A stretch of 7,901 nt of DNA from an uncultured Asticcacaulis sp. Its GTDB lineage: Bacteria > Pseudomonadota > Alphaproteobacteria > Caulobacterales > Caulobacteraceae. The position numbers and the translations under genes were made by a program. Location of the stretch: assembly GCA_946480525.1 (NCBI GenBank), contig CAMLLA010000190.1, positions 1-7,901 on the forward strand, given 5' to 3'. How positions within the stretch are numbered: position 1 is the first letter of the stretch; the number at the start of each line of letters is the position of its first letter. Shown one piece after another: positions 1-5,489 of this stretch. The notes under the pieces were generated by a model. The model was not told where the DNA came from. It saw only the letters and a program-made list of their open reading frames with translations, and did no database searches.

Positions 1-525
1 AGCAATGCGCCCTTCATCTACAAGATCGTCAACTTCCAGTCCTTGCTGGGCTTGCCGGATGCCGCCGTTGTCTTTCAGGCCGAGTTCGATGCGACGGAAC
101 GGTCCGGCCTGGCGCGCTCGTTCAACTGGGTGACCGCGTTCGGTTACTACTACCAGGACTGGGGTCAGTGGGCTTACCTGTTCATGGCCATTCTGGGCGC
201 ATTCACCTGCATCTTCTGGAAAAAGGCGATCAAGGGCGAGACGATGGGCCTGGTCCTGTATCCGTTCGCGGCCGGATCGATATTGCTCTGGTTCGCGTTT
301 CCGGTGTTTACGCGTCCGCAGCTTACGACCTACCTGCTGGCGATTGTCGGCCTCAGCCTCTATGATCTGGTTTTTTCCCAACGCAGGCGCGATCACCTAA
401 AGGAACGCATGTTCGCGCGTGGTGCACCTCAGCGGAATCAGGCGCCAAATCGCGAGCAGGTCCCGCTGCATCCCCGCCCCCAGATGACCTTGAGACCCCG
501 CCGGAATTTCCGCACGGACAAATAA
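1..525 (+). CDS. Wzy-like oligosaccharide repeat-unit polymerase, 3' part (5' end outside window)
   Basis: The reading frame is open from base 1 to a TAA at 523-525, giving 174 visible C-terminal residues; the true start lies upstream. The visible part is a polytopic membrane protein. It has a loop with an N-x2-T...Y-Y-Y-x-D-W-G pattern (visible residues about 42-55), then a hydrophobic helix (about 57-73), a short KKAIKGE loop, and two further hydrophobic stretches (about 82-100 and 106-122). It ends in a basic, Pro/Arg-rich tail of about 50 residues that is probably cytoplasmic. A periplasmic 'N..T..G..Y.D.G' segment before a late transmembrane helix is typical of Wzy-type O-antigen or exopolysaccharide polymerases, which join lipid-linked repeat units at the periplasmic face of the inner membrane. 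The two glycosyltransferases nearby support this. The family call rests on topology and a weak motif; another polytopic polysaccharide protein, such as an O-antigen ligase, remains possible. Confidence 0.6.
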   Translation, partial: SNAPFIYKIVNFQSLLGLPDAAVVFQAEFDATERSGLARSFNWVTAFGYYYQDWGQWAYLFMAILGAFTCIFWKKAIKGETMGLVLYPFAAGSILLWFAFPVFTRPQLTTYLLAIVGLSLYDLVFSQRRRDHLKERMFARGAPQRNQAPNREQVPLHPRPQMTLRPRRNFRTDK

Positions 526-534
526 CGCGCCGTC

Positions 535-569
535 TGCCGAGGCGGCAAAGCCGGTATGGTTATGCCGGC
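535..569 (+). terminator. Hairpins between convergent genes; possible transcript 3' end of the polymerase gene
   Basis: Two inverted repeats fill the 57-base gap between the convergent stops. The first is TGCCG/CGGCA (535-539 with 543-547). The second is GCCGGTAT/ATGCCGGC (550-557 with 562-569), an 8-bp stem with a GGTT loop and one U-G pair when read as + strand RNA. The same site would be an A-C mismatch on the - strand, so the fold favours the polymerase transcript. No clear U-tract follows, so it may stabilise a 3' end rather than act as a classic intrinsic terminator. Confidence 0.4.
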
Positions 570-582
570 GCCTGGCGCTTGT

Positions 583-1794
583 CTATGCGCGTGAGTCCCG
601 GGTTGGGGTGAAATAGAGGTCGGAATAACGCGCGACGATTTCGGATTCGGAAAAGGAAGAGAAGAAATCCGGATCCGGTGCGTGCGCTGCTTTCCAGCGT
701 CCTGCGTCGCGCACGGCCGCGTCCATGAGACGGGCCAGGGCAGCTGTGTCGAATGCGTCGTATTCCGCCACGCACTTGCCCTGGGCGGCGATTTCCGGGA
801 TGCCGCCTGAGCGGGCGCAGATGGCGCTGCGGCCATAGGCAAAGCTTTCGATCAGGGTCCGGGGCAGGGGCTCGGGCCAGATCGAAGCAATCAGTGATGT
901 GTCTATACTGGAGTAGAAGGTATCCGGCGAAGCAAATCCCAGCCACTCAATGCGTGGGTCATCGTATTTCGCCTTCAGTCCTTCGACATATTCGGGAATG
1001 CCGCGGCCGGCGACGGCCAGGCGCCAGTTCGACGTTTCCATCGCCCGCGTGGCCTCGAGTACGACCTCGATGCCTTTTTCTTCCTCGACGCGGCCGATGA
1101 AGCCGAAGACCAGCGTGTCCTCCGGCGTATTGGCGCGAACGGGCTTCGCGGTCAGGTCGGCGATGTTGTAGATGACGGCGGAAGGCTTGTTCTTGAAGAA
1201 GCCGTGGCGGTCGTGCTGGGCGATGACATAGGCGCTGTTCGACGCCACCTTGTCGACCTCCGCCGATTTCCATTTGCGGATTGTCGTCAGGGCCTTGCAA
1301 TCCAGGCAGCGGGTTTCGCACAGGCGGTTGTCACGGAAGAGGGCCGAGCGGCCGCAGGCCAGCGAATAGTCGCGCAAGGTGTGGACGATCGGAATGCCGC
1401 GTTTGCGGACCTCATGCCACACGGAAACCGAAAAACCGGTGAGGTTGTTGGTGTGCACCACGTCCGGCCGGAACTCATCGAGCAGGGGGGCGAAACGCCG
1501 CGCCGCCTTGACGTTCCACATATCGATCAGATGCCAGAGGATACGCCTCGCCCCCGATGGCTTGGCGCCTCCCTCATAGGGCCAGTAGATATTGTCGAGC
1601 GGCAGCCGTACGACGGTTACGCCGTTACGGTCTTCATCGATGCGGGTGGGAGAATCGGTCAGGCAGACGCAGATCACCCTGTTGCCGGCGCGCACCAACG
1701 CTTCGGCGAGAAGCGATACGGACTTCTCGGCGCCGCCCACCTGTGACGGCGGATAAAGCGTATTCACGATCAGAATGGTGCGCTGTGTAGTCAC
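583..1794 (-). CDS. Family 4 glycosyltransferase (GT-B fold) with a four-cysteine cluster
   Basis: This encodes a 403-residue retaining GT-B glycosyltransferase of the GT4 type. Such enzymes transfer a sugar from a nucleotide-sugar to a lipid-linked glycan at the cytoplasmic face of the inner membrane. The N-terminal Rossmann domain opens with ILIVNTLYPPSQVGGAEKS, whose Gly-Gly loop is typical of the family. The middle carries DVVHTNN and VHTLRDYSLAC. The C-terminal domain starts at about LVFGFIGRVEEEKG and contains the E-x7-E motif EPLPRTLIE (residues 308-316), followed by a GGIPE loop. Cysteines at 147, 159, 163 and 166 form a C-x11-C-x3-C-x2-C cluster, which also occurs in other GT4 enzymes. 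I chose the GTG at 1794 because it sits just before the first beta strand. An in-frame ATG at 1854 would add 20 Arg-rich residues; neither start has a strong Shine-Dalgarno. The stop is TAG at 583-585. The gene converges on the polymerase gene. Donor and acceptor sugars cannot be told from the sequence. Confidence 0.88.
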   Translation of the reverse strand: MTTQRTILIVNTLYPPSQVGGAEKSVSLLAEALVRAGNRVICVCLTDSPTRIDEDRNGVTVVRLPLDNIYWPYEGGAKPSGARRILWHLIDMWNVKAARRFAPLLDEFRPDVVHTNNLTGFSVSVWHEVRKRGIPIVHTLRDYSLACGRSALFRDNRLCETRCLDCKALTTIRKWKSAEVDKVASNSAYVIAQHDRHGFFKNKPSAVIYNIADLTAKPVRANTPEDTLVFGFIGRVEEEKGIEVVLEATRAMETSNWRLAVAGRGIPEYVEGLKAKYDDPRIEWLGFASPDTFYSSIDTSLIASIWPEPLPRTLIESFAYGRSAICARSGGIPEIAAQGKCVAEYDAFDTAALARLMDAAVRDAGRWKAAHAPDPDFFSSFSESEIVARYSDLYFTPTRDSRA

Positions 1795-1857
1795 TGTGCG
1801 TTTATACCGCCAAGGTCTCCGGTGTCCGCCACTCAAATCCCGAATTGAATCCATGCG

Positions 1858-1879
1858 CGATACGCGGCTATGCGTATCG
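1858..1879. repeat. Perfect 8-bp inverted repeat upstream of the glycosyltransferase
   Basis: CGATACGC (1858-1865) and GCGTATCG (1872-1879) are exact inverted copies separated by GGCTAT. The repeat lies 64 bases before the chosen GTG start and only 3 bases before the alternative ATG at 1854. It could be an operator half-site pair or a leader hairpin. If the ATG were the real start, the repeat would occupy the ribosome-binding region. Confidence 0.5.
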
Positions 1880-1942
1880 TTCGGTGCACGGAAACAGCCT
1901 CGATAATGCGGCCAGATAAGCGGTGACGCAAAATATGTCGAG

Positions 1943-1964
1943 CGGGGAGCCTGGAAGCCCCCCG
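1943..1964 (-). terminator. GC-rich hairpin downstream of the lipoprotein gene
   Basis: Read on the - strand, the arms CGGGGGGC and GCTCCCCG form an 8-bp stem around a TTCCAG loop, with one U-G pair. On the + strand the same position is an A-C mismatch, so the - strand RNA folds better. It lies about 105 bases beyond the lipoprotein stop and before the glycosyltransferase start. Bases after the stem contain ATATTTTG, about 7 bases on, rather than an adjacent U-tract. It could end the lipoprotein transcript or be part of the glycosyltransferase leader. Confidence 0.35.
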
Positions 1965-1998
1965 TTGCAGGGGTCGAGTGTCGCTACTGAAAGTCAGC

Positions 1999-2046
1999 CG
2001 TTTATAAACGAAAAAGGGGGACTGTTTGCAATCCCTATTTTGCAAA
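1999..2046. repeat. Palindrome cluster in the lipoprotein-glycosyltransferase gap
   Basis: CGTTTATAAACG at 1999-2010 is a perfect 12-bp palindrome. It is followed by AAAAAGGGGG and then by a second perfect 7-bp inverted repeat, TTTGCAA (2025-2031) with TTGCAAA (2040-2046). The GGGA (2018-2021) and TCCC (2032-2035) bases could also pair, with an A-run on one side and a T-rich run on the other, so a weak bidirectional terminator is one reading. The segment is clearly more AT-rich than its surroundings. It lies in the noncoding 1795-2067 gap, where I see no convincing gene. Confidence 0.4.
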
Positions 2047-2067
2047 GCCGTGAGCCAAGATGGTGGA

Positions 2068-2358
2068 TCAGGAGGACTTGCCCAGGTGACTGTCGTCCGG
2101 GAGGTAGGTCGGGTCAGGGCGGTAATCGCTCGGCTGAATGGCGTCGTCGCCGGCATCGGCCTGCTGGGGCGTCTCGCCGGGTGCGGCGGCTGGATTGGCC
2201 TGATCCGGGGCCGCAGCCTGGGGAAGGGGCGCTGACGGCGCCGAAGTCCCGGCGGGTGTGGCGGATGAGCCGGCTGAGTCCCCGCCGCAAGCGGACAGCA
2301 TGAGCGCCGCCGGCAGGGCGATGAGAGACAGGCTGAAGATACGGGGGAGGTTACGCAT
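2068..2358 (-). CDS. Small Ala/Pro-rich lipoprotein of unknown function
   Basis: This is a 96-residue protein with a clear lipoprotein signal peptide: basic MRNLPR, then a hydrophobic core (about FSLSLIALPAALM), then the lipobox LSAC with the lipidated Cys at residue 24. The residue after Cys is Gly, not Asp, which by the Lol rule favours the outer membrane. The mature part is about 73 residues, low in complexity and rich in Ala, Pro, Ser, Gly and acidic residues, with no recognisable fold. It ends in PDPTYLPDDSHLGKSS. I chose the ATG at 2358, which has a weak purine-rich GAGTGAG just upstream; a GTG three codons earlier (2367) is in frame. The stop is TGA at 2068-2070. The gene stands alone between the two glycosyltransferases and is divergent from the second. 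Its role could be structural or envelope-related, but nothing in the sequence assigns one. Confidence 0.75.
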   Translation of the reverse strand: MRNLPRIFSLSLIALPAALMLSACGGDSAGSSATPAGTSAPSAPLPQAAAPDQANPAAAPGETPQQADAGDDAIQPSDYRPDPTYLPDDSHLGKSS

Positions 2359-2652
2359 GATACTCACTCAACACATTTGGGACTTAAAAAGACCTAAGCC
2401 ACAGAGGTAAACGCCCGTGTAACCAGCACGGTTAAGGCCGTATGAAGATAGGTGGCAGACCCCGCATATGCCGGAAAATTAAATCAAATATGTGGCGGGC
2501 TCTTTCGCCCGAGGGGCTCGACCACATGCCATCTCCGGTATAGTGTGGCAGATATTTCGAGCGATATGTCGAAACGCAGTTCGGGGCGGCCAAAAGTGTG
2601 CAGCGGTTTTGGCTAAGTATCGCGACCCATCAATAAGGCCGGGGAGACGGGC
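2359..2652. promoter_or_regulatory. Divergent intergenic region between lipoprotein and second glycosyltransferase
   Basis: This is a noncoding stretch of 294 bases, more AT-rich than the genes, that must hold promoters for both divergent genes. Towards the glycosyltransferase, TATAGT at 2539-2544 is a good -10 candidate, with TCGACC (2518-2523) as a weak -35 at 15-base spacing. Downstream of it lies the inverted repeat TTTCGA/TCGAAA (2555-2560 with 2569-2574). A short stem CGGGC/GCCCG is at 2496-2500 with 2507-2511. I could not fix a convincing promoter for the lipoprotein on the - strand. A start-proximal GGGGAGA at 2641-2647 is the ribosome binding site for the gene at 2653. Confidence 0.4.
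2555..2574. repeat. TTTCGA/TCGAAA inverted repeat, possible operator
   Basis: TTTCGA (2555-2560) and TCGAAA (2569-2574) are exact inverted copies separated by 8 bases. They lie about 80 bases upstream of the second glycosyltransferase and just downstream of the candidate -10 box at 2539-2544. The size and spacing would suit a dimeric regulator or a small leader hairpin. A 6-bp match can arise by chance, so this is only a candidate. Confidence 0.3.
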
Positions 2653-3885
2653 ATGCGTATTCTTTTCATTCATCAGAACATGCCGGGGCAATTCAAATAC
2701 CTGGCGCCGACCCTGGCCAATATGGGCCACGAGGTCGTCTTCATCACCAAGCAGAAGACGATCGAGCTGAAGGGCGTGCGCAAGCTGGTCTATCAGCCGC
2801 ACCGTGTCGCCCATGCGTCGACCCACCATTATCTGCGCCTGTTCGAAAACTCGATCCTGCATGGCCAGCAGGTCGCGCGTCTGGGTCAGCAGTTGCGTCA
2901 GGAAGGCTTTATCCCCGATATCATCGTTGCCCATCCGGGCTGGGGCGAGACCCTGTTCATCAAGGAAATCTTTCCGCGCTCGCCGGTCTTGAGCTATTGC
3001 GAGTTCTATTATACCGCCCACGGCGCCGATGTCGGTTTCGACAAGGACAAGGAGGTCATGCTCGACGACCTGTGCCGGGTCCGGGCGCGCAATTCGCATC
3101 TGCTCATGTCACTGGAACTGGCCGACCGCGGCTGGAGCCCGACCCAGTGGCAAAAATCACGTCATCCGGCGATCTTCCAGCCCAAGATCGCGACCATCTT
3201 CGACGGCATCGACGTGCAGAAGGTCCAGCCCAGGGCCGACGCCGTGTTCACCCTGCCGGACGGCACCGAAATCCGCAAGGGCGAGGAAGTCATCACCTAC
3301 GTCGCGCGCAACCTGGAGCCCTATCGCGGCTTCCACATCTTCATGCGCGCCCTGCCGGAGCTTCTCAAGCTGCGGCCCAACGCCAAGGTCATCATCGTCG
3401 GCGGCGACAATGTCTCCTACGGCTCGGCGCCCAAGGAAGGCGGCAACTGGCGCGAGGTCATGATCGCCGAGACGGGCCTCAACAGCGACCGCGTCCACTT
3501 CCTGGGCCAGCTTCCCTACGACAAATATGTCAGCCTGCTGCAGGTGTCTTCGGTCCATATCTACCTGACCTACCCGTTCGTGCTGTCGTGGTCCTTCATG
3601 GAGGCCATGTCCGCCGGGTGCCTGATGGTGGCGTCCGATACGGCCCCGGTGCGCGAAGTGCTGAAAGACGGCGAGAACGGCTATTTCACCGACTTCTTCG
3701 ACACGGCGCAGCTGAACAGGACCATCGTCAGGGCGCTGAACGACAAGGACTCCGCCCGCCTGCGCGAAAATGCCCGCAAGACCATTCTTGAGCGTTACTC
3801 TTTGCAGGTCTGCCTGCCGCAGCAGTTGCAGTTGATCGAGCAGGTCAGCGGCAAGCCGGTGGTCCAGCGCCAGATGGCCGGCTGA
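2653..3885 (+). CDS. Family 4 glycosyltransferase of the Glyco_trans_4_3 type
   Basis: This encodes a 410-residue GT-B glycosyltransferase, probably cytoplasmic or inner-membrane-associated and acting on a surface glycan. The N-terminus MRILFIHQNMPGQFKYLAPTL, with DIIVAHPGWGETLFIKE and the SYCEFYY segment, resembles the group-4 N-terminal domain (Pfam PF12000). The C-terminal domain starts at about ITYVARNLEPYRGFHIFMRALPEL (EPYRG at 222-226). Its VIIVGGD segment is followed by LPYDKYVSLLQVSSVHIYLTYPFVLSWSFMEAMSAGC. The second Glu of the usual E-x7-E motif is E317, but the first position is Phe309, which I recall as normal for this subgroup. The ATG at 2653 has GGGGAG about 6 bases upstream, a clear ribosome binding site. 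The protein differs clearly from the glycosyltransferase at 583-1794, so the pair is not a recent duplication. It converges on the secretion fusion-protein gene 64 bases away. Its sugar substrates are unknown. Confidence 0.88.
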   Translation: MRILFIHQNMPGQFKYLAPTLANMGHEVVFITKQKTIELKGVRKLVYQPHRVAHASTHHYLRLFENSILHGQQVARLGQQLRQEGFIPDIIVAHPGWGETLFIKEIFPRSPVLSYCEFYYTAHGADVGFDKDKEVMLDDLCRVRARNSHLLMSLELADRGWSPTQWQKSRHPAIFQPKIATIFDGIDVQKVQPRADAVFTLPDGTEIRKGEEVITYVARNLEPYRGFHIFMRALPELLKLRPNAKVIIVGGDNVSYGSAPKEGGNWREVMIAETGLNSDRVHFLGQLPYDKYVSLLQVSSVHIYLTYPFVLSWSFMEAMSAGCLMVASDTAPVREVLKDGENGYFTDFFDTAQLNRTIVRALNDKDSARLRENARKTILERYSLQVCLPQQLQLIEQVSGKPVVQRQMAG

Positions 3886-3896
3886 TGCAGAATGCG

Positions 3897-3922
3897 AAAA
3901 AGACCCGCACGATCCGTACGGG
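3897..3922 (-). terminator. Rho-independent terminator of the fusion-protein gene
   Basis: On the - strand, CCCGTACG and CGTGCGGG pair over 8 bp (one U-G) around a GAT loop, immediately followed by TCTTTTT. This is a textbook intrinsic terminator 27 bases after the TGA of the fusion-protein gene. On the + strand the stem has a C-A mismatch and no U-tract follows, so it acts mainly on the leftward transcript. Confidence 0.8.
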
Positions 3923-3949
3923 CCCTCCTTCTGCGCTTTACAGCGCCGT

Positions 3950-5341
3950 TCAGTGCTCGGTAAATGTGTGCGAAAAGGTCTCGTTCAACGGTTCGAGCAG
4001 ATAGGTCAGCACGGTGCGCTTGCGCGTCGGGATGTTGACATCGACCGGGATGCCCGGCTTCACGGCGTTTTCCCACCCCTTGGCCTTCCGGAGCAGGGCC
4101 ATGCTTTCGGGCGCGACCTGGATCTTGGCCTTAAAGAAGGCCTGTCCGGTCTTCGGATCGGTGAAGCTGTCGCCGGAAACGTCGATCACCTTGCCCTTCA
4201 TGTCCGGAAGGTCGTGCCGGTAGAGGCCTGAAAAGCGGATGCGCGTTTCCTGGCCGATGCGGATATCGTCGCCGTCCTGGGGCAGGATATAGGCGTCGAT
4301 GACCAGCGGCGCCTTGTCCGGCACGACGCTCAGGATCTTGTCGCCCGGCGCGATGACGCCGCCGACCGTGTGTGCGGTCAGGCCCAGGACCTTGCCCGTC
4401 ACGGGCGCGCGGACCTGGACGCGGTCGAACTCTGTATTGGCCGCGGTCATCTGCGGGACGATATTGGACAGCTTCAGCTGCGTGTCGCGCAGGTCGGTCA
4501 CCAGGTCCTGGAAATATTGCTGGCGCAGGGTCAGCATGCGCATCCGGCTTTCGCCGATCGCGGCATTGGCCTGGGCCACCGAGGCATTGAGCGCACCGTT
4601 TTCGCCTTCCAGCCCGGCGACACGGCTTTCCAGTTCGCGGACGCGAGTCTTAGGGGCGAAACCGCGCTTCTCCAGCGAGTCGACGCCTGCCAGCTCCTGA
4701 CGGGTCAGGTCCTGCTGACGGAGATTGGCGGCGATGCGTTGTTTCGCGCCGGCGATCTGCTCGGCGGTCTGGCCCTGCTGCTGGCCCAATACCGAAATCT
4801 GGCTGCCGAGCGCGTTCTGGGCGGCGCGCAATGCCTGGAGCTGGAGGCGCATGGCCTCGTCGACCATCTCCTTTTCGACGCCGGTATAGTCGCGCAGTTC
4901 CAGGGGCACTTCGAAGCTCGACGCCCCGCCCTGCGCGGCCATCAGGCGCGCTTCCTGAACCTTGAGCGTGATATACTGCGCCGTCAGCGAGGTGGCGGCG
5001 GCTTCGGACTGATCGCCGGCCAGCTCTAACAGGACCTGGCCTTTCTGGACGTGCGCGCCTTCGCGGACCAGAAGCTTGCTGACGACGCCGCCCGTCTTGT
5101 GCTGCACCTCCTGCAGGCTGCCGGACACGACGATGGTGCCGCGCGCCATGACCGCGGCATCGACCCGCGCCAGCGCCGCCCAGCCCAGGAACACGCCGAA
5201 AAAGCCGAACAAAAGCCACCAGCCCAGACGGATTTCGCGCGACGCGTCGGCGGTGGCGACCCCATCGGCAGGCGTTGGCGCGACGTAGCGGCGGACCATG
5301 TCCGCGACCTTGTTCTTGAAGACGACGATTTCGCCGGCCAT
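3950..5341 (-). CDS. Type I secretion membrane fusion protein, HlyD/PrtE family
   Basis: This is the periplasmic adaptor that links a type I ABC transporter to a TolC-like outer-membrane channel. The 463-residue protein has a short cytoplasmic N-terminus and one transmembrane helix at about 39-58 (LGWWLLFGFFGVFLGWAALA). Next come a first lipoyl half (about 69-110, with VQHKTGGVVSKLLVREGAHVQKGQ) and a long Gln/Ala/Arg-rich coiled-coil hairpin (about 115-300). A second lipoyl half with VRAPVTGKVLGL (about 306-345) and a beta-barrel domain follow. The C-terminal tail, GIPVDVNIPTRKRTVLTYLLEPL, is characteristic of PrtE-type adaptors. I chose the ATG at 5341 because a GGGGG run lies 8 bases upstream and the protein then starts MAGEIV. 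An in-frame ATG at 5371 would add ten residues but has no visible Shine-Dalgarno. The stop is TGA at 3950-3952, and a strong terminator follows. The gene is divergent from its ABC partner instead of lying downstream of it in one operon. Confidence 0.93.
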   Translation of the reverse strand: MAGEIVVFKNKVADMVRRYVAPTPADGVATADASREIRLGWWLLFGFFGVFLGWAALARVDAAVMARGTIVVSGSLQEVQHKTGGVVSKLLVREGAHVQKGQVLLELAGDQSEAAATSLTAQYITLKVQEARLMAAQGGASSFEVPLELRDYTGVEKEMVDEAMRLQLQALRAAQNALGSQISVLGQQQGQTAEQIAGAKQRIAANLRQQDLTRQELAGVDSLEKRGFAPKTRVRELESRVAGLEGENGALNASVAQANAAIGESRMRMLTLRQQYFQDLVTDLRDTQLKLSNIVPQMTAANTEFDRVQVRAPVTGKVLGLTAHTVGGVIAPGDKILSVVPDKAPLVIDAYILPQDGDDIRIGQETRIRFSGLYRHDLPDMKGKVIDVSGDSFTDPKTGQAFFKAKIQVAPESMALLRKAKGWENAVKPGIPVDVNIPTRKRTVLTYLLEPLNETFSHTFTEH

Positions 5342-5489
5342 GACCAGAACCCCCGGGAAATGGCTGGCCATATTCCATGAGCCAGCTTGCTATTTATGAT
5401 GAGGACTAATAAGGAAAAGCAATAATTTGAACAGTGATGCTTTTGCCGGAAACGGCACGATATTTCAACACATCAGATTAGGGGGCGTT
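5342..5489. promoter_or_regulatory. Divergent promoter region of the type I secretion genes
   Basis: These 148 AT-richer bases separate the fusion-protein and ABC transporter starts and must drive both genes. On the + strand TATGAT at 5395-5400 is a good -10 candidate, but no strong -35 is seen. On the - strand CATAAA preceded by TTGCTT 18 bases earlier is a weak candidate pair. AGGGGG at 5480-5485, four bases before the ATG at 5490, is the ribosome binding site that favours that start. A shared regulator could act here, but I see no clear operator. Confidence 0.4.

Noticed and set aside
1204..1746. 180-codon open frame on the + strand opposite the first glycosyltransferase
   Set aside because: It is antisense to a gene with intact GT4 motifs, and the product has no family features.
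1833..2156. 107-codon - strand frame spanning the gap between lipoprotein and glycosyltransferase
   Set aside because: It overlaps the lipoprotein 3' end, has no signal, domain or hydrophobic pattern, and runs through the inverted repeats of the gap.
2479..3099. 206-codon open frame on the - strand opposite the second glycosyltransferase
   Set aside because: It overlaps the well-supported glycosyltransferase antisense, with no recognisable motif or ribosome binding site advantage.
583..3885. Idea that the two glycosyltransferases arose by local duplication
   Set aside because: They differ in N-terminal domain type, in the E-x7-E motif and in the cysteine cluster, so they belong to different GT4 subgroups.
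4370..5029. 219-codon open frame on the + strand opposite the fusion-protein gene
   Set aside because: It is a shadow of a GC-rich gene. The translation has no domain, has odd composition, and lies wholly antisense to a clear HlyD-family coding sequence.
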